The notes under the pieces are model-generated. The model saw only the letters and a program-made list of their open reading frames with translations. It was not told the DNA's origin and made no database searches. The position numbers and the translations under genes are program-made. From positions 248,001 to 312,000 of the forward strand of contig DBGO01000013.1 of NCBI GenBank assembly GCA_002295925.1: a DNA stretch of 64,000 bases, read 5' to 3'. Position 1 is the first letter of the stretch. Each line of letters begins with the position of its first letter. Origin of the DNA: Flavobacteriales bacterium UBA852. Its GTDB lineage: Bacteria > Bacteroidota > Bacteroidia > Flavobacteriales_E > Vicingaceae. Of this stretch, positions 43,609 to 53,563 are shown piece by piece.

Positions 43609-44694
43609 ATGAAAAAAGCATTAATTACCGGAATTACCGGGCAAGATGGAGCTTATTTGGCTGAATTGTTGCTGAAAAAAGGCTATGAGGTTCACGGGAT
43701 AAAAAGAAGAAGTTCGTTATTTAATACCGACAGAATAGATCATTTATATAAAGACCCGCATGAGAAAGATGTGCGATTGTTTCTTCATTATGGAGATATG
43801 ACCGACTCAACTAATTTGATTCGTATTGTACAAGAAGTACAACCCGATGAAATTTATAACCTTGCCGCTCAATCGCATGTAAAAGTATCGTTTGAAACCC
43901 CTGAATATACTGCTAATTCTGATGCTTTGGGTACTTTGCGTTTGTTGGAGGCAATGCGGATATTAAATTTGCAAGACAAAACAAAATTTTACCAAGCATC
44001 AACGAGCGAATTGTACGGGAAAGTTCAAGAAGTGCCACAAACCGAAAAAACCCCTTTTTATCCGCGTAGTCCTTATGCGGTAGCCAAATTATACGCATTT
44101 TGGATAGTGAAAAATTACCGCGAGGCATATGATATGTATGCTTGCAATGGTATTTTATTTAACCATGAAAGTCCGTTAAGGGGAGAAACATTTGTAACCA
44201 GAAAAATTACACGTGCAGCCGCACGGATAAAACTGGGGCTGCAAAAAAAGTTATATATCGGAAATCTTGATGCAAAGCGTGATTGGGGACATGCTAAAGA
44301 TTATGTTGAGGGAATGTGGTTAATGCTTCAGCAAGAAAAACCCGATGATTATGTTTTGGCAACAAATCAAACTACTACGGTACGTGACTTTATCAATAAA
44401 GCATTTGGCTATGCCGGAATAAAAATAAAATGGGAAGGCGAAGGAGTAAACGAAAAAGGAATTAATCCCGAAACAGGAGAAGTGTTGGTAGAGGTTGATG
44501 AACGCTATTTTCGTCCGACAGAAGTGGACTTGCTCATTGGCGATGCCTCAAAAGCCAAAAAAGAACTGGGATGGGAACCAAAATATACATTGGAAGAATT
44601 GATAAAAGAAATGGTTGAAGAGGATATTAAACTTTTTGAAAGAGATAAATATTTAAAAGAAGGCGGACATAAAACATTAAATTATAATGAATAA
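43609..44694 (+). CDS. gmd: GDP-mannose 4,6-dehydratase
   Basis: A 361-residue extended SDR enzyme making GDP-4-keto-6-deoxymannose. ALITGITGQDGAYLAE is the NADP motif. QASTSELYGKVQEVPQTE and SPYAVAKLYA hold the catalytic Thr/Ser-Tyr-Lys. First of the gmd-fcl-Wzi-WecA-Wzi unit; it overlaps fcl by 8 bases. Confidence 0.96.
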   Translation: MKKALITGITGQDGAYLAELLLKKGYEVHGIKRRSSLFNTDRIDHLYKDPHEKDVRLFLHYGDMTDSTNLIRIVQEVQPDEIYNLAAQSHVKVSFETPEYTANSDALGTLRLLEAMRILNLQDKTKFYQASTSELYGKVQEVPQTEKTPFYPRSPYAVAKLYAFWIVKNYREAYDMYACNGILFNHESPLRGETFVTRKITRAAARIKLGLQKKLYIGNLDAKRDWGHAKDYVEGMWLMLQQEKPDDYVLATNQTTTVRDFINKAFGYAGIKIKWEGEGVNEKGINPETGEVLVEVDERYFRPTEVDLLIGDASKAKKELGWEPKYTLEELIKEMVEEDIKLFERDKYLKEGGHKTLNYNE

Positions 44695-45625
44695 AGAAAG
44701 CAAGATATATGTTGCAGGACATAGAGGAATGGTTGGTTCGGCAATAGTTCGGCGATTGCAAAAAGAGGGATATAACAATATTGTTACGCGAACATCCAAA
44801 GAATTGGATTTGCGCAATCAAGCACAAGTTGAAGCTTTTTTTACAGAAGAAAAACCCGAATATGTTTTTTTGGCGGCAGCCAAAGTAGGCGGAATATTGG
44901 CAAACAATACCTACAAGGCAGAGTTTATTTACGATAATTTAATGATAGAAGCCAATGTTATTCATGCTGCGCATAAAAACAATGTAACCAAATTGTTGTT
45001 TTTGGGCTCTTCATGTATTTATCCTAAAATGTCACCACAGCCCATAAAAGAAGAATACTTGCTTTCGGGATATTTGGAGCCGACCAATCAGCCGTATGCT
45101 ATTGCAAAAATTGCCGGGATAGAACTTTGTCAAGACTATCATGCGCAATATGGCGATAATTTTATTTCGGTTATGCCGACAAATTTGTATGGTCCAAATG
45201 ATAATTACGATTTAAAAAATTCGCATGTTTTGCCGGCGTTATTACGAAAATTTCATACGGCAAAAATCAATAACCTTCCACAGGTTGAGATTTGGGGAAC
45301 CGGTTCGCCTAAAAGAGAATTTTTGCATGTAGATGATTTGGCTGATGCCTGTTTTTACTTAATGCAAAATTATAACCAACCCGATTTGGTGAATATTGGA
45401 ACGGGCGAAGATATTTCTATCAAAGATTTGGCTTTGCTTATTAAAGATATTACAGGTTATGAAGGAGAACTTACTTTCGATACTTCCAAACCCGACGGCA
45501 CACCGCGTAAATTACTCGATGTATCTAAACTTCACGGTTTAGGATGGAAACACAAAATAGACCTAAGAAAAGGAATTGAAATGGTTTATCAAGAAGTTAA
45601 ACAAATGCAATTTGAAGCGGTTTAA
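44687..45625 (+). CDS. fcl: GDP-L-fucose synthase
   Basis: A 312-residue enzyme that epimerises and reduces the Gmd product to GDP-L-fucose. GHRGMVGSAIVRR is the NADP-binding motif, FLGSSCIYPKM and QPYAIAKIAG the catalytic motifs. With gmd it shows that the surface glycan made here contains L-fucose or a derivative. Its end overlaps the start of the next gene. Confidence 0.96.
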   Translation: MNKESKIYVAGHRGMVGSAIVRRLQKEGYNNIVTRTSKELDLRNQAQVEAFFTEEKPEYVFLAAAKVGGILANNTYKAEFIYDNLMIEANVIHAAHKNNVTKLLFLGSSCIYPKMSPQPIKEEYLLSGYLEPTNQPYAIAKIAGIELCQDYHAQYGDNFISVMPTNLYGPNDNYDLKNSHVLPALLRKFHTAKINNLPQVEIWGTGSPKREFLHVDDLADACFYLMQNYNQPDLVNIGTGEDISIKDLALLIKDITGYEGELTFDTSKPDGTPRKLLDVSKLHGLGWKHKIDLRKGIEMVYQEVKQMQFEAV

Positions 45626-47147
45626 ACTGTTAATATTATTCGTTTTTTCATCGGTTATAATTTTCGCACAACCACAAAAATTGCCGTTAAACTTTTGGTT
45701 TTACAACCAAGCAGATGCCGATTACTTTGCGGCACACACCTCTTTTAAACCGCTCATAAAGAATTTTTTAATTCCGGAAGAACAAGATTCTCTAAAAGGT
45801 TCGGCAAAAGATTATTTTTTGTTTACACACAAAACCAATCGTTCATTTTTTGCCCGTAAGTTGTTTTATGAAAATTTAATTCAGGTGGACAGCAACAATT
45901 ACGGCTTCACTGTTGACCCGTTGCTGAATCTTGAGTTGGGTAAAGAACAGGAAGATACTGCCGGAACAAACTATTATACCAATACGCGCGGCTTTTTAAT
46001 AAAAGGATATATAGGAAATAATTTTGCTTTTGTTTCTGCATTTAGAGAAAATCAAAGTGTATTTCCGGGTTATTATGCATCTATCGTTGATAGTTTAAAA
46101 GCTGTTCCCGGACAAGGGCGTTCAAAATCATTTAAAAATAATGGTTACGATTATGCGCAAGCCACGGGTTCAATTATGTATCAAGCTTCGCAAAATATTC
46201 TTTTACAATTGGGTACAGATAAATTTTTTATCGGAAACGGCTATCGTTCCATGTTGTTGTCGGATGTTTCGCATTCATATCCTTATGCAGGTACAACGGT
46301 TTATCTTTTCAATAAAAAAATACAATATAATGCTTACTATGCCGATTTAATTCATCTTGAACGCCGCCCTTATACCAATTCGCCCGAAGCATTATTTTAC
46401 AGAAAAGGAATGAATTTTCATTATATCAATATCAAACCGGTTGATTGGCTTGAGCTGGGAATATTTGATAATATAATGATTTCTAAAATGGATTCTGCCG
46501 GAAATAAACCGTTTAATTTTATATCCGTTAATCCTGTGCCGTTTTTGCCGGTTCTAATATATGGGTTTAACAGTGATAATAATGCTTCTGCCGGTGTTAA
46601 TCTTAAAGCATCAATAAAACAAAAAACAGTTTTTTATGCTCAATATTTTTATGATGGAAAAAAAGATAATATCGCCAAACAAGCTTATCAGTTTGGGATA
46701 AAAACATTTGCCTTAAAACATATTGGCGCGGGAGTAGAATATAATGTTGCCAATCCGTTTACTTATACTGCTCAAAATATTGCACAAGCTTATTCGCATT
46801 ACAATCAGCCGTTGGCGAGCCCAATTGGGGCAAATTTTACGGAGTCAATAGTATGGCTTAGTATTCGATTTAGCCGCTTTTTTGCTTATGCAAAATGGAA
46901 TAATATTCAGCAAGATATTGCGGGAGGCAATGTTTTAATGGATGAAAGCCGGGCAATTTCCAACCAAAAGATGAATAAAGACGTCTATGAAATAAATACC
47001 GGTTACATAATCAATCCGAAAACCAATTTAAGCATGCACTTGGGAGTAAGGCAATGGAATTATTCAAAAAATAATTTGCAAAATACCACAACGTACATTT
47101 ATTTTGGCTTGAAAACGAATTTACAAAACATTTATTACGACTTTTAA
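45612..47147 (+). CDS. Wzi-like capsule assembly outer-membrane protein (first copy)
   Basis: A 511-residue exported beta-barrel. A TTG at 45612 gives the best signal peptide (KRFKLLILFVFSS, ending IFAQ); an earlier TTG at 45576 adds 12 polar residues inside fcl. Motifs: FFIGNGYRSMLLSDVSHSYPY, and ASPIGANFTES near the C-terminus. Wzi in enteric bacteria holds capsule on the outer membrane. It is a paralogue of the gene at 48197. Confidence 0.8.
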   Translation: MKRFKLLILFVFSSVIIFAQPQKLPLNFWFYNQADADYFAAHTSFKPLIKNFLIPEEQDSLKGSAKDYFLFTHKTNRSFFARKLFYENLIQVDSNNYGFTVDPLLNLELGKEQEDTAGTNYYTNTRGFLIKGYIGNNFAFVSAFRENQSVFPGYYASIVDSLKAVPGQGRSKSFKNNGYDYAQATGSIMYQASQNILLQLGTDKFFIGNGYRSMLLSDVSHSYPYAGTTVYLFNKKIQYNAYYADLIHLERRPYTNSPEALFYRKGMNFHYINIKPVDWLELGIFDNIMISKMDSAGNKPFNFISVNPVPFLPVLIYGFNSDNNASAGVNLKASIKQKTVFYAQYFYDGKKDNIAKQAYQFGIKTFALKHIGAGVEYNVANPFTYTAQNIAQAYSHYNQPLASPIGANFTESIVWLSIRFSRFFAYAKWNNIQQDIAGGNVLMDESRAISNQKMNKDVYEINTGYIINPKTNLSMHLGVRQWNYSKNNLQNTTTYIYFGLKTNLQNIYYDF

Positions 47148-47150
47148 CTT

Positions 47151-48200
47151 ATGTTTTACATCATATTATTACCATTTTTTACGGCATTTATCATTGTATT
47201 GTTGTCAACGCCTTCATTTATAAGGGTTGCGCATTACAAACATTTGTTTGACTCACCCGATGAAGACAGAAAAATCCACAAGCGAAGCGTTCCCTTAATG
47301 GGCGGAATAATGATTTTTGCCGGAACTGTTTTTGCAGCTTTGTTTTGGTATCCTTCACCTTATATTGGTTTTGTTAAGTTTTTAATCCCTTCGTTGTTGG
47401 TCTTGTTTTTTATTGGAATAAAAGATGACATTATCGGTACGGCACCAATGAAAAAATTACTGGCTCAAATTCTAGTGGCTTTTATAATGGTTTTTGTGGC
47501 AAAAATTCGCATTACCGGAATGCATGGATTATTTGGCGTAGAGCAAATTCCCGATTGGCTTAGCTATGCACTTTCTATGTTTACTTATATAGTGGCAATA
47601 AATGCTTATAATTTAATAGATGGAGTGGATGGACTTGCCGGTGGTGTGGGCTTCCTTGCTGCTTTTTGTTTGGGGTTGTGGTTTTATTTTACAGGCGATT
47701 ACACATTTGCCGTAGTGTCATTTTCTTTGGCAGGAGCATTGTTGGCATTTTTACGATTCAATTTCCAACCGGCACAAATTTTTATGGGAGATTCCGGCTC
47801 GTTGACCATCGGTTTGTTGCTCATTGCACTTACCATTGCCATGATTGAGCAAAAAACAGATTATGTTGGCTTTGCATTTATGAAAGATGTATCCAAGCCG
47901 GTATTGGGAATGGCAGTTCTTGCTTATCCCTTAATTGATACACTCAGAATTTTTGCTTACCGTGCATATAAAGGCTTGCCGCCTTTTCAAGCCGACCAAA
48001 ACCATATTCACCACCGATTGATAAAAATGGGCTTGAATCATGCACAAACGGTAATTGCTATTATTCTTTACAATACACTTGTTATTTCGTTGGTAATTAT
48101 TTTCAGGCATTTGAATCCCACGGTATTGTTTTTTGCATTGTTTAGTTTTATAGTACTGTCTGTATTACTTCTTTTCTCGTTTAAAACAAAACAAAATTGA
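47151..48200 (+). CDS. WecA-like undecaprenyl-phosphate sugar-1-phosphate transferase
   Basis: A 349-residue membrane enzyme of the MraY/WecA family with about ten transmembrane helices. The cytoplasmic loop motifs DEDRKIHKRSVPLMGG, KDDIIGTAPMKKLL, NAYNLIDGVDGLAG, MGDSGSLTIG, and the final HIHHRL are diagnostic. It starts lipid-linked glycan synthesis by moving a sugar phosphate, often GlcNAc-1-P, to undecaprenyl phosphate. Its TGA overlaps the TTG of the next gene (TTGA). Confidence 0.92.
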   Translation: MFYIILLPFFTAFIIVLLSTPSFIRVAHYKHLFDSPDEDRKIHKRSVPLMGGIMIFAGTVFAALFWYPSPYIGFVKFLIPSLLVLFFIGIKDDIIGTAPMKKLLAQILVAFIMVFVAKIRITGMHGLFGVEQIPDWLSYALSMFTYIVAINAYNLIDGVDGLAGGVGFLAAFCLGLWFYFTGDYTFAVVSFSLAGALLAFLRFNFQPAQIFMGDSGSLTIGLLLIALTIAMIEQKTDYVGFAFMKDVSKPVLGMAVLAYPLIDTLRIFAYRAYKGLPPFQADQNHIHHRLIKMGLNHAQTVIAIILYNTLVISLVIIFRHLNPTVLFFALFSFIVLSVLLLFSFKTKQN

Positions 48201-49702
48201 AAAAGGGATTTTTTTATATTGTTTTTTGTTTGAATGTTTCGCTTCTCTTTGCTCAAAGCGAACGATTTAACATAATAAAAACGCAACAACTTTTTAAGAA
48301 CGACAGCATTTCATTTTTATATAATAAACACACAACGTCGGCGCCGTTTTTTTATAGAAATCCGAAAGATACCGGAAAAACAAAGCTTAATTTGAGTTTA
48401 TCTCCCTTGTTGGCGCTTGAACCTTCTTACAGTTTAAATACCGAAAAATCTTTTTTCTTTAATTGGAATATTGGGGTGCAAGCCAAGCTGGAAACCAACA
48501 AAGGGTGGAGCGGTGAAGTAAATTATGTAAGAAATTTTTTCGATTATTCCGGATTTTATGCTCAACACATTGAGCAAACCAATGATGTATATGGTTATGG
48601 CTATTCTGACACAACAAGCGGAGCCACAACGTATATAAGTGGATTTATAGCGTATCAACCCAATAAAACATTTACTTTTGAAGCTGGAATGGGCAATCAT
48701 TTTATCGGCGAAGGCTACCGGAGTTTGCTGCTGGCTGATAATGCGTATCCTTATCCTTATTTTAAAATAAGCACACAATTTTGGAAAATTAAATACGATA
48801 ATATTTATTCCAATTGGTGGGATATTCGATTTTCAAACGGAGATGCAGCAAATTTTTTGGATAAATATTCCACAACTCATTATTTAAGTTATAATCCGTT
48901 AAAATGGCTGAATGTAGGATTTTTCGAAACCATTGTTTTTTCCGGTTATGACGGCGATTATTACCGCGGATTTGATTTGAATTATATAAACCCGGTTATT
49001 TTTTATCGTCCGGTAGAGTATAGTCAAGGGTCTGCCGATAACGCCTTGATGGGCTTAACACTTAAAGCGATTCTGAAACAAAAACACGTTTTTTATGCTC
49101 AGTTTTTAATCGATGAGTTTTTATTGGCAGAAGTTCGAAAAGGTCAGGGTTGGTGGGCAAACAAGTATGCTGTTCAGTTTGGCGTAAAATCAAGAGATTT
49201 GTTCGGTATTAAACATTTAAATTCACTTTTTGAAATGAACATTGTCCGCCCGTTTACTTACAGCTATTTTGAACGAAACCCCGGCACATCGGCATTGTTA
49301 AATTATGCACATTACGGAATGCCAATGGCGCATCCTGCAGGAGCAAACGTGATGGAGCAAATAGCTCGGTTTTCTTACAGGAAAGAAAAATGGTTGTTTG
49401 AATTGAACTTCAATTATTTAACAACAGGGTTGGATACAGGAAATGTCAATTTGGGGCAAAACATCTTTAAATCTTATGATTCACGCACAAAAGATTACGG
49501 CAACAGCTTTTTGCAAGGTGAACGAACAACAACTTTGCATTCAAAATTAAAAGTAAATTATTTGCTGGTTAAAGGTGCCGGTTGGTATGCTTTTGCTTTA
49601 GTTCATAATTATCGCTTACAAAATTCTATGTCTGCATTCAATCAAACATTTTTTTCTTTGGGAGTGAAAACTTTTGTTCGAAACAGATATGACGATTATT
49701 AA
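48197..49702 (+). CDS. Wzi-like capsule assembly outer-membrane protein (second copy)
   Basis: A 501-residue exported beta-barrel starting with TTG at 48197, coupled to the WecA-like gene by a 4-base TTGA overlap. Signal peptide KKGFFYIVFCLNVSLLFAQ. It shares with the first copy the pattern FIGEGYRSLLLADNAYPYPY, a VFYAQF strand and AHPAGANVMEQ. The two copies differ enough to suggest an old duplication. Confidence 0.8.
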   Translation: MKKGFFYIVFCLNVSLLFAQSERFNIIKTQQLFKNDSISFLYNKHTTSAPFFYRNPKDTGKTKLNLSLSPLLALEPSYSLNTEKSFFFNWNIGVQAKLETNKGWSGEVNYVRNFFDYSGFYAQHIEQTNDVYGYGYSDTTSGATTYISGFIAYQPNKTFTFEAGMGNHFIGEGYRSLLLADNAYPYPYFKISTQFWKIKYDNIYSNWWDIRFSNGDAANFLDKYSTTHYLSYNPLKWLNVGFFETIVFSGYDGDYYRGFDLNYINPVIFYRPVEYSQGSADNALMGLTLKAILKQKHVFYAQFLIDEFLLAEVRKGQGWWANKYAVQFGVKSRDLFGIKHLNSLFEMNIVRPFTYSYFERNPGTSALLNYAHYGMPMAHPAGANVMEQIARFSYRKEKWLFELNFNYLTTGLDTGNVNLGQNIFKSYDSRTKDYGNSFLQGERTTTLHSKLKVNYLLVKGAGWYAFALVHNYRLQNSMSAFNQTFFSLGVKTFVRNRYDDY

Positions 49703-49760
49703 CTGTGCGAAAGGAAATTTCTTTTAAAACACCTTGATAAAATTCTCCCGTTATTTTATT

Positions 49761-49768
49761 TACCTTTG
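49761..49768 (+). promoter_or_regulatory. Possible -7 box of lepA
   Basis: TACCTTTG followed by C fits the consensus; the nearest TTG is 24 bases upstream, slightly far. It is 50 bases before the ATG. Confidence 0.35.
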
Positions 49769-49817
49769 CCCGTAAAGAAAAATTAGACCATTTCTTTTAT
49801 TATTTCAGAATATATTT

Positions 49818-51611
49818 ATGAAAAACATCAGAAACTTTTGCATAATAGCGCATATAGATCACGGTAAATCTACTCTTGCCGACCGTTTATTACAAGCCAC
49901 CAACACAATATCCGATCGTGAGCTCAAAGAGCAAACACTCGACGATATGGACTTGGAACGTGAGCGTGGTATTACCATTAAAAGTCACGCCATTCAAATG
50001 GAATATAACCACAATGGCGAAAAGTATATCTTAAACTTGATTGATACGCCCGGGCACGTGGATTTTTCTTACGAGGTTTCACGTTCTATTGCAGCGTGCG
50101 AAGGAGCACTTTTAATTGTTGATGCAACACAAGGTATTCAAGCACAAACCATTTCCAATTTATATTTGGCAATAGAGCACGATTTGGAGATAATTCCTAT
50201 TTTAAATAAAATGGATTTACCTTCGGCAATGCCCGAAGAAGTAAAAGACCAAATTGTTGATTTAATTGGTTGCGACAGAGAAGATATTATTGCCGCCAGC
50301 GGAAAAACCGGCTTGGGAGTAGATAAAATATTGGATGCCATTGTCAATAAAGTGCCGGCACCAAAAGGCGACCCCAATGCACCTTTGCAAGCCCTTATTT
50401 TTGATTCGGTTTTTGATTCATACAGAGGTATAAATGCTTATTTTAAAGTAGTAAACGGAACCATTCGAAAAGGAGACAAAGTTAAGTTTATTGCTACCGG
50501 AAAAGAATATACTGCCGATGAAATTGGTGTGCTGAAATTAAAGCAAGAACCACGTGATGTGATAGAAACAGGAAATGTGGGTTACATTATTTCCGGAATA
50601 AAACAAGCCAAGGAAGTAAAAGTCGGAGATACCATCACAAAAGTGGAAAATCCGGGCGAACCGATTAAGGGGTTTGAAGATGTAAAACCAATGGTTTTTG
50701 CAGGAATCTATCCGGTAGATACTGATGAATACGAAGATTTGCGTGATGCTTTGGAAAAATTGCAATTAAATGATGCCTCATTGACTTTTGAACCCGAATC
50801 ATCTGCTGCTTTGGGCTTTGGTTTTCGTTGTGGATTTTTGGGAATGCTGCACATGGAGATTATCCAAGAGCGTTTGGAGCGCGAATTTGGTATGACTGTA
50901 ATTACCACTGTGCCCAACGTATCCTATAAAGCGTATTTGACCAAAGACCCCGAAACGCCTATAATGGTGCACAATCCTTCCGATTTGCCCGATCCCAGTA
51001 AATTGGCAAAAGTTGAAGAACCCTACATTAAAGCATCTATAATTACAAAAAGTGAATTTGTAGGGGCAATAATGAATTTGTGCATCGAAAAGAGAGGCGA
51101 ATTAAAAAATCAGGTTTACCTTACTACAGACCGCGTAGAGCTTGTGTTTGATTTGCCTTTGGCAGAAATAGTGTTTGATTTTTACGATAAACTAAAAACC
51201 ATATCCAAAGGGTATGCTTCTTTTGATTATCACCCCATAGGCTTTAAAGAGTCGAAATTGATAAAACTTGATATTTTGTTAAACGGCGACCAAGTTGATG
51301 CATTATCGGCATTAATTCATAGAGATAAGGCGTATGAGTTGGGTAAAAAGATTTGTTCAAAACTAAAAGAATTAATTCCGCGCCAACAGTTTGATATTGC
51401 CATTCAGGCAGCCATTGGTTCAAAAATTATAGCACGAGAAACGGTAAAAGCACTTCGAAAAGATGTTACCGCCAAATGTTATGGTGGTGATATTTCGCGA
51501 AAAAGAAAATTATTGGAAAAACAAAAGAAAGGTAAAAAACGAATGCGTCAAATTGGTAGCGTAGAAGTGCCACAAAAAGCTTTTTTGGCTGTTCTTAAAT
51601 TGGATGATTAA
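49818..51611 (+). CDS. lepA: Elongation factor 4 (LepA)
   Basis: A 597-residue ribosomal GTPase. HIDHGKSTLADRLL (G1), DTPGHVDF (G3) and NKMDLP (G4) are in place, and the LepA-specific C-terminal domain contains KCYGGDISRKRKLLEKQKKGKKRM. Normal length. It back-translocates stalled ribosomes. The exporter gene follows after 8 bases. Confidence 0.97.
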   Translation: MKNIRNFCIIAHIDHGKSTLADRLLQATNTISDRELKEQTLDDMDLERERGITIKSHAIQMEYNHNGEKYILNLIDTPGHVDFSYEVSRSIAACEGALLIVDATQGIQAQTISNLYLAIEHDLEIIPILNKMDLPSAMPEEVKDQIVDLIGCDREDIIAASGKTGLGVDKILDAIVNKVPAPKGDPNAPLQALIFDSVFDSYRGINAYFKVVNGTIRKGDKVKFIATGKEYTADEIGVLKLKQEPRDVIETGNVGYIISGIKQAKEVKVGDTITKVENPGEPIKGFEDVKPMVFAGIYPVDTDEYEDLRDALEKLQLNDASLTFEPESSAALGFGFRCGFLGMLHMEIIQERLEREFGMTVITTVPNVSYKAYLTKDPETPIMVHNPSDLPDPSKLAKVEEPYIKASIITKSEFVGAIMNLCIEKRGELKNQVYLTTDRVELVFDLPLAEIVFDFYDKLKTISKGYASFDYHPIGFKESKLIKLDILLNGDQVDALSALIHRDKAYELGKKICSKLKELIPRQQFDIAIQAAIGSKIIARETVKALRKDVTAKCYGGDISRKRKLLEKQKKGKKRMRQIGSVEVPQKAFLAVLKLDD

Positions 51612-51619
51612 TATTTTTA

Positions 51620-53440
51620 ATGAAAAAACTCAAAAAAATACTTCAATATGCAGCGCCGTATAAGCGTTTTGTATTTCTGAATATTGTTTTCAATATTTTT
51701 GCCGTTGTATTTGAATTGCTTTCATTATTATTATTCATCCCTTTTTTGAGTTTGATTTTCGGTACAATGCAGCCTGTGTTGGAAAAGCCGCAATTTGCCT
51801 TTACCAAAGAATATCTCGAAAATCTGTTTACATATTACCTAAGTCAGCAAATTGACGGAACCGATAAAACCGGCGCATTGGTATTGGTTTGTATATTGGT
51901 GGCAGCATTATTTTTCTTGAAAAACCTATTCAGGTATTTGGCACTTTACTTTATCAGCGGATTGCGAAATGGGGTGGTGCGCGATATTCGTCAGAAAGTT
52001 TATGCCAAAATTTTGTCTTTGCCTTTGTCTTTTTTCAGCAATGAACGAAAAGGAGATATTATTGCCCGCTTAACCAATGATGTGCAAGAAATAGAATGGT
52101 CTATTCTTACCGGTATAGAAATGGTTTTTCGCGAACCGATAGCTATTTTGCTGTCGCTTACGGTAATGATTATGATAAGCCCGTCGCTTACATTATTTGC
52201 CTTTATCTTGTTACCGGTCAGTGGTTTTATTATTGGTAAAATAGGAAAAAGTTTACGGCGCACATCAACCAAAGGACAAAACAAAATGGGTGAATTATTG
52301 TCGTTTATAGAAGAAACGATTGGAGGGTTACGCATAATTAAAGCATTTACGGCAGAAGATTATATTTTCAAGAAATTCAAAGATTTAAACAATGAATACA
52401 AAAGATTGTTGTTGAAAATGTCTCGAAAACGCGATTTGGCTTCGCCGGTTAGTGAGTTTTTAGGAGCGTTGGTAATGGTTGCGTTAGTTTGGTATGGCGG
52501 AAAACTGATTTTAAAGAATCAAGGAGAGCTTTCGGGGCAAGAATTTATCGGTTATATAATTATTTTTTCGAGACTCTTCCCACCGGTAAAAGGAATTACC
52601 TCGGCATATTCCAATTTGCAAAGAGGAGCAGCCAGTGCCGACAGAATTTCAGAAATACTTCAAGCAAAAAATACTATTACAGAGGTTGAAAATCCTAAAA
52701 CGGTAAAAGAATTTACAGATAAAATAGAATACCGAAATGTATATTTTGCCTACGAAAATGAATTTGTTTTAAAAGACATTTCTTTTACCTTACAGAAAGG
52801 ACAAACAATAGCATTGGTTGGAGAATCAGGAGGAGGGAAATCTACCATTGCCGATTTGTTGCCCAGGTTTTATGATGTTACAAAAGGAGTTATAACGCTT
52901 GATGGTATTGATATTAGGCAGTTGTCTATAAAAAACCTTCGTAGTTTTATGGGGATTGTTACACAAGAATCCATTTTGTTTAATGATACTATATTCAATA
53001 ATATAGCTTTTGGCAATGAGAAAGTAACCGAAGAAGAAGTAATAAATGCGGCAAAAATTGCCAATGCACACGAGTTTATTATGCAATTGCCCAACGGTTA
53101 TCAAACCAATATTGGCGACCGCGGAAATAAACTCAGTGGTGGTCAGCGCCAGCGAATAAGCATTGCACGAGCAATATTAAAAAATCCGCCAATATTAATT
53201 TTAGATGAAGCAACATCGGCACTGGATACCGAATCGGAAAAATTAGTGCAAGAAGCCCTAAATAAATTGATGAAAAATCGAACTTCACTAGTGATAGCTC
53301 ACCGTTTGTCAACTATTCAACATGCAGATGAAATTTTGGTATTGCAAAAAGGCGAAATTGTTGAACGGGGTTCGCATCAAGAACTTTTGGCACAAAAAGG
53401 AGTGTATAAAAAACTGCACGACCTGCAATCTTTCGCTTAG
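51620..53440 (+). CDS. ABC exporter, fused permease and ATPase (MsbA-like)
   Basis: A 606-residue half-transporter: six transmembrane helices (about 1-340), then a nucleotide-binding domain with GESGGGKST (Walker A), KLSGGQRQR (signature), ILILDEATSALD (Walker B) and the H-loop IAHRLST. It is of the MsbA lipid-flippase type, so lipid A or another lipid is likely, but the substrate cannot be proven. Confidence 0.9.
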   Translation: MKKLKKILQYAAPYKRFVFLNIVFNIFAVVFELLSLLLFIPFLSLIFGTMQPVLEKPQFAFTKEYLENLFTYYLSQQIDGTDKTGALVLVCILVAALFFLKNLFRYLALYFISGLRNGVVRDIRQKVYAKILSLPLSFFSNERKGDIIARLTNDVQEIEWSILTGIEMVFREPIAILLSLTVMIMISPSLTLFAFILLPVSGFIIGKIGKSLRRTSTKGQNKMGELLSFIEETIGGLRIIKAFTAEDYIFKKFKDLNNEYKRLLLKMSRKRDLASPVSEFLGALVMVALVWYGGKLILKNQGELSGQEFIGYIIIFSRLFPPVKGITSAYSNLQRGAASADRISEILQAKNTITEVENPKTVKEFTDKIEYRNVYFAYENEFVLKDISFTLQKGQTIALVGESGGGKSTIADLLPRFYDVTKGVITLDGIDIRQLSIKNLRSFMGIVTQESILFNDTIFNNIAFGNEKVTEEEVINAAKIANAHEFIMQLPNGYQTNIGDRGNKLSGGQRQRISIARAILKNPPILILDEATSALDTESEKLVQEALNKLMKNRTSLVIAHRLSTIQHADEILVLQKGEIVERGSHQELLAQKGVYKKLHDLQSFA

Positions 53441-53563
53441 CGAAATTCACATTTTGGTTAACAGTAATTCACAAGTTGTTAATAAAATTATATTTCACAG
53501 TCGTTGTAAATGTCTGTCAAAAAAATTATTTTTAAGTTTTGGATAATGAAAAATCGTCTAATT

